NCBI GenBank assembly: GCA_946803715.1
Contig: CAMPET010000016.1
Span: 394,737 to 428,698 of the forward strand
Length of the DNA: 33,962 bases
From: Beroe ovata
Lineage: Eukaryota > Ctenophora > Nuda > Beroida > Beroidae
Direction of reading: 5' to 3'
This document shows, one piece after another, positions 28,801 through 33,962 of the stretch. The first letter of the stretch is position 1, and every line of letters starts with the position of its first letter. The notes below the pieces were generated by a model. The model searched no databases. It saw only the letters and a list, made by a program, of their open reading frames with translations, and had not been told where the DNA came from. Both the position numbers and the translations under genes were made by a program.

Positions 28801-30802
28801 ATTCAAGGGTTTTGTCGTTAGTCTGACCTTTTTGACCAGCACGGGTTATTGGATAATATCCGCTATCCGGTATGAGTTGAAACCAGTAACAGTTATCAGC
28901 TACCTACTGAGTTAGCATGAAAAATGTGGTAGAGAAACCTATCCATATTGTATTAACATTCATAACCTTTGATTTCAAGGTTTGGGAACTCAAATAACTC
29001 CACATCCACCCTAGGCTAGTCGAGCTGGTGCTCAAGTGACGAAACCTGACGGTTCCTTTATCTACCCGTCTTACGTCCAGCTGACTATTGGGGGAGTATT
29101 CTCCCTAGGATTCGGTCCATTCAGGTTTGTGAGACTCTTGCTATTCTCCAGAATCCGACTGTCTCTCTCTCTCAAACAGAGAGCTCTCTATACCCTCCAC
29201 AGTCTGTGCAAATCAACAGTCTTATACTGGCGCATCCCTCCTAAGCCCCCTCTCGTTTGCCCCCAGCTCACCCTATCATAACTACAGATGGGTTTGTACG
29301 AGCTGCTCGGACAAGGATCTGGAAACCACAGACCGGATAGCAGCGACAGTGATCAGGCAACAGTTGGAGGAGAACCCCAGTCCCGAGGAGGAGGACAACC
29401 TCAGGGACAACCTGACCTGGGTATATGTGGGGCCGGGGGCATGTTCATTGTTCATATGTGTGTATCGTGTGTGGTTATGCCTTGTTGTGGGATTATGCTC
29501 CCTACTGGGTGGTGTTCCCATACAATTATATCCCATCCTATTCGAGGGCTCGAGGTCCATATTATCACCCTACTGGATATGGGGTTTCGCCTACTCTCCC
29601 TGATTACTATAGTTGTCTCTATAGCAACCACCCCCCCACAGATAGAACAAGCAGGGGAAAACAAGATGGTGGTGGGGTCCAAGGCTCGAATCCTGTACAG
29701 CAACCAAGCAGGGCGGTCACGCATAGCTGCCGCTTTCAACGAGGCCATAGCAGCCGGGGAAATAAGTGCTCCAATTGTGAGTGATTTCCAGGAATCTCTG
29801 ATTCTCCCTATAGTCATAGTTCGTAGGAATTCTCTTTGAACCGGGTTTTTTGTTATGTGCCAGGAATATGTAGGGTTGCTTATTCAGAAACCCTACTGTG
29901 AAAGTTGTTGATTCAGTATGTGACTTGAGTTGTTGATTCAGTATGTGACTTGAAGTGGAAGACCTGATGTTAAGGCCTTTGGCCTTAGAATCCTCATGGT
30001 GCAACCTTTTGGAGATTCATTTCTTTAGAATTTGACAGCGTAACCTACAGGACGATTCCTGGGTATTCATGAGGAAAAGTCGTCACGGCGTACTCAGTTG
30101 ATATTCGTGAAACTGCACAACTCATTGTATCCCCCAGGTTTTGTCACGAGATCACCATGATGTGAGTGGAACAGATTCCCCGTTCAGGGAAACATCAAAC
30201 ATCACGGATGGGTCAATGTGGTGTGCTGACATGGCCGTGCAGAATGTCATTGGTGGCGCTCTAAGGGGTGCCACGTGGGTCAGCATACACAATGGAGGAG
30301 GAGTTGGGTGGGGCGAGGTGAGTTGGGCTGACAAGAGGTGGGGCGGGGTGAGTGAGGGNTTGGGTGGGGCGAGGTGAGTTGGGCTAACAAAGGGTGGGGT
30401 GACAAGGGGAGGGGGTGAGTAAGGGGTGTGTTGGGGTGACAAGGGGTGGGGGTGAGTATAAGGGGTGTGTTGGGGTAAGAGTGAGTTAGAGTTCAGCTTT
30501 ATATTGGGGGTGGGGGAGGGGGCTAACGAGGGACTGAGTGAGGGGATGTACATGTCAATTCCTCACCGCTATCCCAGGTAATGAATGGCGGGTTTGGAAT
30601 GGTCATTGACGGAACCCCAGAGGCGGGTGAACTAGCCGTGTCCATGCTCCACTGGGACGTTAGCAATGGTGTGAACCGTAGGGCGTGGGATGGGCACCCG
30701 CTCGCGCGTCACGCCATAGCACACACCCAGGCCACTGTGCCCGGATATCGTGTTACGGAGTGTGTTGTGGCTGATGAGGAACAGATCAAGCAACTCTCGT
30801 AA
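19843..30802 (+). CDS. UROC1: Urocanate hydratase (urocanase), complete; host of two nested genes
   Basis: Thirteen exons: 19843-19961, 20156-20266, 23147-23306, 24010-24106, 24475-24609, 25029-25219, 25336-25460, 25842-26133, 29015-29124, 29288-29420, 29642-29776, 30138-30317 and 30578-30802. They sum to 2013 bases, 670 residues, against 676 in human UROC1; frame holds at all twelve junctions. The enzyme uses tightly bound NAD+ to hydrate urocanate to imidazolone propionate, step two of histidine breakdown in the cytosol. Family blocks seen in order: [168 protein letters not shown] and the final exon with DGTPEAGE and [13 protein letters not shown]. Exon 2 starts at CTCAG|GATCC (20156), not at the earlier TTCAG, because only this restores the family reading. 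Introns 2 and 8 contain complete antisense genes. The exon 12 donor lies beside an N-interrupted repeat (30359), without damage to the reading frame. Confidence 0.97.
20454..21689. repeat. Diverged direct duplication in urocanase intron 2, around an N
   Basis: Two colinear copies, about 20454-20873 and 20989-21689. Shared blocks include GCAAGGATCTCCACT.TATTC, ACAACAGGTGCCTACA and CAAAATATGTAACC through TTTCCAATTGAA. The left copy stops exactly at the N (20874). It carries the last part of matrixin exon 5 (20738-20873) and lacks the palindromic element at 21266-21549. Either two haplotypes or contig ends were joined without merging, or this is a real tandem duplication. The stop exactly at the N favours the first. 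Confidence 0.75.
21257..21558. mobile_element. TIR element with GGAC-N4-GTCC palindromes and internal telomeric repeat
   Basis: The insert (21266-21549) is flanked by TATTCAAAA at 21257-21265 and 21550-21558. The related sequence at 20735-20743 carries that 9-mer once, as an empty site. A perfect 21-base inverted repeat lies just inside the ends (21273-21293 and 21522-21542). Between them the 12-mer GGACTNTTGTCC, itself nearly palindromic, recurs about ten times in both orientations. At 21407-21432 there are close to four units of the CCCTAA (TTAGGG) telomere repeat. The short frames it creates on both strands are repeat translations, not genes. The 7 bases between each target repeat and the inverted repeat do not match, so the exact ends are uncertain. 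Confidence 0.8.
21613..22833 (-). CDS. Secreted matrixin (matrix metalloproteinase-like), minimal form, nested in urocanase intron 2
   Basis: Five minus-strand exons: 22833-22714, 22494-22352, 22272-22124, 21998-21857 and 21745-21613. They total 687 bases, 228 residues, and all junctions keep frame. Residues 1 to about 27 are a strong signal peptide ([18 protein letters not shown]). Only some 13-15 residues follow before PLCG (Cys43), which resembles the MMP cysteine switch PRCGVPD. The catalytic domain reads [34 protein letters not shown] (MMP: LAHAF..GGDAHFD), then [11 protein letters not shown] (176-186) with the third zinc His supplied by exon 5, and a Met-turn equivalent TIMELGY. The stop comes just after the final helix, so there is no hinge or hemopexin domain. 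MMPs cleave extracellular matrix and surface proteins. Extra cysteines ([17 protein letters not shown]) may pair. An in-frame ATG 16 codons further upstream (22881) is less likely, because the start used here places the hydrophobic segment at the N-terminus. Compact gene, about 1.2 kb, antisense to its host. Confidence 0.88.
22466..22600 (-). repeat. Tandem copy of the matrixin exon 2 start
   Basis: The beginning of exon 2 with its flank (22466-22500) is repeated at about 22555-22592 with few changes. The second copy reads [10 protein letters not shown] against [10 protein letters not shown]. It stays open in the same frame through to exon 2, but CGG replaces CAG at the equivalent acceptor position, so it is probably a decayed copy and not an exon. 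Confidence 0.65.
22896..22925 (-). promoter_or_regulatory. Triple CRE array upstream of the matrixin
   Basis: Perfect TGACGTCA palindromes lie at 22896-22903, 22907-22914 and 22918-22925, each 11 bp from the next, 63-92 bp upstream of the matrixin ATG. CREB/ATF-type bZIP factors bind this site. The spacing of about one helical turn puts all three on the same face of the DNA. The site lies inside urocanase intron 2, about 220 bases before exon 3 of the host. The matrixin is the closest gene and the inferred target. Confidence 0.7.
23307..24009. other. Urocanase intron 3 with a CG-rich patch
   Basis: No gene seen. A CG-rich patch at about 23758-23872 (CGCGCGGCGCCGAAC, GCGCGCGCGCGGCG, CCGGCGCGGCCGCG) creates overlapping open frames on both strands that look like repeat by-products. 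It does not share the TTGTCAG ends of the foldback elements. Confidence 0.5.
26413..28280 (-). CDS. Secreted Ig-Kazal-Ig-VWD-C8 protein, nested in urocanase intron 8
   Basis: Two minus-strand exons, 28280-27272 and 27170-26413, total 1767 bases, 588 residues, joined in frame within the VWD domain ([14 protein letters not shown]). Order: signal peptide (1-19); an Ig domain (Cys43, and [10 protein letters not shown] with Cys101); a follistatin/Kazal-like Cys-rich module (Cys124-Cys192, with [17 protein letters not shown]); a second Ig domain (Cys218, GTYRCVA with Cys265); a VWD domain starting [19 protein letters not shown] and ending near [15 protein letters not shown]; and a Cys-rich C8-type tail ([26 protein letters not shown]). 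VWD-C8 units occur in mucins, zonadhesin and VWF, where they drive multimer formation. Ig-Kazal pairs occur in IGFBP7- and follistatin-like secreted proteins. I do not recognise a named orthologue with this order. Likely an extracellular or matrix protein; partners unknown. No trypsin-inhibitor-like (TIL) domain is visible after C8. The region between its stop and the host's exon 8 (26134-26412) holds nothing I recognise. Confidence 0.92.
28380..28516 (-). promoter_or_regulatory. Candidate promoter of the Ig-VWD gene
   Basis: On the minus strand a TATA-like GTATTATATACAG (28380-28394) lies about 100 bases upstream of the ATG. Further up are a CRE (TGACGTCA, 28469-28476) and two CACGTG boxes (28496-28501 and 28510-28515, the second within GTCACGTGAC). 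The arrangement fits a compact promoter located wholly inside urocanase intron 8. Confidence 0.5.
28517..29014. other. Remainder of urocanase intron 8, no gene recognised
   Basis: AT-rich intron sequence leading to the acceptor before exon 9 (CCACCCTAG). No recognisable coding frame. Confidence 0.5.
30302..30540. repeat. G-rich minisatellite and direct copy around an N at the urocanase exon 12 donor
   Basis: The stretch TTGGGTGGGGCGAGGTGAG, which spans the end of exon 12 and its donor, appears at 30304-30322 and again at 30360-30378 just after the N at 30359. GGGGTGA/GTAAGGGGTGTGTTGG units follow to about 30480. The second copy of the exon end is probably a contig overlap and not an alternative donor. 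The rest is a genuine G-rich simple repeat. Confidence 0.7.
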
Positions 30803-33800
30803 GTTGCTGTAAACTGCTGCTAAGGTGTCTGGCGGGGAAGTCTAGGAGACTGCCTTCAGGTTATCTGAATGGATGCTTGGAACAACTTTAGTAACGGAAA
30901 TGAAGGAAGGAACGAACATTTGAGTGAATTTTGCGATGATATTTTTGTTCAATTTCCAGTTAATTATTGCCTTTTCAGAAAGATAAATCATAAGTTTTTT
31001 TTTCCTTTTTCATTAATTTTCAAGCTTTGTTTCTATGAACCATTTTCAATTTAGTAATCTATTGAACGCTGTTAATTTTAGAGAAGTTTATTTTTGTAAT
31101 TAACGATTGTATCGGATAAGTGGCCCGAGATTTGGAAATGTTAATTTAAATTATTCACTTTATTCAGTTATCACCTCTGTTGACTTGATACTTACCGTGA
31201 TCTACTATTTTCCTGTCAACAGAGCATATGATAAATCTAAGTTTGAGATGAAATATTAATTGCTATATTTAGAAAATCATGAATCAACTTACTTTCTCTA
31301 CCATTCCAGTATGTGATTGCTTGATGCTTTACAGAATCAAATTTTGTAGTTCTCATAAGCAATATGCCTCTAAAATCCCTGCTCTTCATGATATAGGTCA
31401 CATGTCTCGCAGCATATGTTGCACCACACCGACAATCATTGCGATGACTCAAGACAACACGACAGCAGATGGCATCTTTCACTCTTCTTGGCCCGATCGA
31501 AGTCTACTTGGTCCGGCCCGATCGAAGTTTTCCCGCCTCACTCTGCTCTTTTTCAAAGAGAGAACGACATCTTGCTTTCGCTCTTGAAGTAAGTGTAACT
31601 TTGTTATCATTATGGTTTTCTTATTATGACGCGATAGTGTTGTTTGAATACATGTTAGATGATGGTTCATCTAACCTGTTGAGTTTTGGTACTTAACACC
31701 CATTTAGAACATGTGTCAACCTGACGAAACATGTGCCATTTACGTTCCGCGCAATCCACATGGCCATTATTTGAAATGATCATATGCGCAAAGATGTCAA
31801 ACTCAAGAGAATTATTTAATTCTCTTTTGATACACGTCCAAGTTAATTGCGATTACGATTTCTACAGATTAGAAATCACGACCCAATCCTGTGTCTGTGA
31901 CTCAGGCCACGTGGGGATAATATAAACGTGAAGGTCATATATATCCTCCACTACTCATATTCTAACTTCCCGTGTGTCATGAGTCAAATTCTCAGAAATT
32001 ATCTCCAATCCCTGTGTGTGTGTGTGGTGGTATTTAATTTGAATAAATAAAGCGCCCGGGATATTAGATTTAGAGTCCAAATATTGCTGAGTCAGCGACG
32101 GATCCTATTTAAAGAGCTCCACCACGGGCAAGTCCAAAACCTATCTCATACGCATCCAACTATTTGTCTATACATGTGTTTTTATCAACTCTACCCCTCT
32201 CCTAATCTGACGATCGCGCTTTTCGTCAATTCTTGACTTGTTATCCCATTCCCATGCCATTTTCACTGAGCATATGCCACTCTACCTTGTGACCTTGTCA
32301 ATGTGTTATCTAGAGGTCACATTTTCCAGCTTAGTTTGTACTATAAACACACTGTGGGTCACATACTCTACACACACACACACAGGACCAATGACCCAAA
32401 GCGGCTCACGCATGCCTCGCTTTGCAGCATAGTATGATACTGTTCCACCTATTTGGAAGTGGTTATATATGAGTAGAATACTCAATACTCAACTGTTCTC
32501 TCTTCCCGCCATGATCTATGACCGTCCTAAAACTCATTACAAACGCTGAATTACTCCCATCTCTGCTTTAGTGGGAGGGAGAAAGTTTATCTTCTCATCT
32601 CATATTATTTGTTTGCGCGCGGCACACAATTATATCAGCGCACGCGGGGTTGTGTTTATGTTGCCCTTCTCAGCATACTGAATCGCGTGTGTACAACTTC
32701 TAATTACCAATCATAACTCTAGGTAAATAGTCCTCTAAGTACGAAGTCCTAGCCTATTGAAGGTCCGCGGTTGTATAGTTGTGTACGCGGCGCGAGTTTA
32801 CCTCTCTCTAGCTCATCCGATCCTTCCTGTTTCCATGGTAACAAGTTCATTCCTCATTCTCTCTGCATTTTCGTAATATACTCCGAGTTTGGTGGTGTTA
32901 TACGAGTGGTTGATACATCAAGACCGTCGACCATGCGCAAGCCTCCATTGGATAGATGCTGGCAATTTTTACCGACTAATGACGTTTTTACCCATGGTTT
33001 CATACTAGAAACTTGCTCTCTTTAAATTGGTCGGGATATATAGTCTGTGTTTGCTTTCCATTCCTCTGGGAATAAGAGTAAGGGAGTATACAATCTGCCT
33101 TCTTTTATTTGCGATGTAGCTAGAGTCTTTCTGAAGATAAGAACTCGATAGAAATTAAAGTTAGCTTGAAGCGATTCCGAGGATATGGAGGTAACTCATT
33201 CACTTCTTGAGATGACCCCTGATTTAAAATCACTAGCTTAGTCGAGCTCTAGTTCGTTCCAGTCACGCTTCAATCGCTGCATCGTGCATACAGTCATTAT
33301 GTATGGTCCTTTTGATTATCTAATTAGATTTTCTCATAATGATCTCAGGGTTAGGATTTATTGCACTTCCGTCTATAGATTAATGATGAGGTAATTGATA
33401 AGATGCTTAATTCTCCTTCTTTTATTCTTTCATTCTCCAGCCTCTCGATTTTGAGTGGACGATCAGCACTCAATTATACAACATATCGCGATATCGATGC
33501 GACAGTTGTCTTATTTCCTGTGTCCAGATTTCAGTCGCATATATATATAACGTTCTCATTGGGAGGTTTAAGGAGGTCTTATTCTCATTGGACGTAGATT
33601 TTTATCCAGCCCATAGAATACTTACGATATCTCATTAGATTCTTGGGAATGATTCTGAGACTTTCATCCTGTGACTAAGGAACTGTTGTTTCTGTGATTA
33701 TGTTAAACTTTGCGAAGAACGGCAAGGATAAGACATGAATATTGCAGAACTAATGAAAATTAGCCGTGTGCATATGAATGCACCGTTCTATAATGAAGAT

Positions 33801-33934
33801 TATGCTTCTGTCATATGATGACCACGCTCTTTTGTCATGGTAACTTCCCCCTCACTCTCTCCCACTCTCTGATTGGATTGTAAGAGTCCCACGAGCAGTT
33901 GTCGTTGTTGGTATAGATGGTAGTCTCGAGCACT
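30803..33934. other. Right flank, no gene recognised
   Basis: Mostly AT-rich sequence with short frames that resemble nothing I know. It holds a GGCCCGATCGAAGT direct repeat (31491 and 31515 regions), a CACGTG at about 31907, a GCGCGCGGCAC patch near 32614 and an X-box-like site near 32829. I see no polyadenylation signal close to the urocanase stop; the nearest obvious AATAAA is near 32043. Confidence 0.4.
32829..32842. promoter_or_regulatory. RFX X-box-like motif
   Basis: GTTTCCATGGTAAC matches the loose X-box consensus RYYNYYWTRRNRAC bound by RFX factors. No target gene is visible nearby; one could lie beyond the right edge. Confidence 0.25.
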
Positions 33935-33962
33935 CACACACACACACACACACACACACACA
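33935..33962. repeat. (CA)n microsatellite at right window edge
   Basis: The window ends in a CA run, mirroring the left edge. Confidence 0.95.

Overview
The window is eukaryotic nuclear DNA from an animal. All recognised genes are split by introns with GT..AG boundaries, the 5' splice sites vary around GTAAGT/GTTAGT, and the gene set fits a metazoan: a MYC-like transcription factor, a UBE2D ubiquitin-conjugating enzyme, proteasome subunit PSMC5/Rpt6, urocanate hydratase, a secreted matrixin, and a secreted Ig-Kazal-Ig-VWD-C8 protein. Introns are short, intergenic DNA is AT-rich with CGCGCG-rich repeat patches, and genes are nested. This suggests a compact, perhaps early-branching (sponge-like) invertebrate genome, but I cannot name the species. 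Both window ends are (CA)n runs, so this is probably a contig broken at microsatellites.

Layout, left to right. (1) 35-1574, minus: the N-terminal part of a MYC-like protein; its DNA-binding end lies off the left edge. A cluster of three CACGTG boxes and a CCAAT box at 3.8-4.0 kb may be its promoter. (2) 4.0-7.8 kb: no gene seen. (3) 7.86-8.83 kb: a cluster of CGCGCG-rich foldback repeats. (4) 9540-11961, minus: complete six-exon UBE2D (147 aa). (5) 12-14.4 kb: no confident gene, but two small transposons with intact 9-10 bp target-site duplications. (6) 14975-19003, minus: complete eleven-exon PSMC5 (428 aa). (7) 19843-30802, plus: complete thirteen-exon urocanate hydratase (670 aa), divergent from PSMC5 across an 840-bp spacer.

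Two complete genes lie antisense inside introns of the urocanase gene. Intron 2 holds a five-exon secreted matrixin (228 aa) whose prodomain is reduced to a few residues around a cysteine-switch-like Cys. Three CRE sites (TGACGTCA), spaced exactly 11 bp apart, sit 63-92 bp upstream of its ATG. Intron 8 holds a two-exon secreted protein (588 aa) with Ig, Kazal/follistatin-like, Ig, VWD and C8 domains, preceded by a CRE, two CACGTG boxes and a TATA-like site. From 30.8 kb to the right edge I see no gene.

The reconstructed gene models keep frame across every junction. UBE2D comes out at exactly the family length, and PSMC5 and urocanase close to the human lengths. Each of the four single Ns (8367, 13531, 20874, 30359) lies between near-identical direct copies of flanking sequence, so these 'duplications' are probably unmerged contig overlaps or haplotypes rather than biology.
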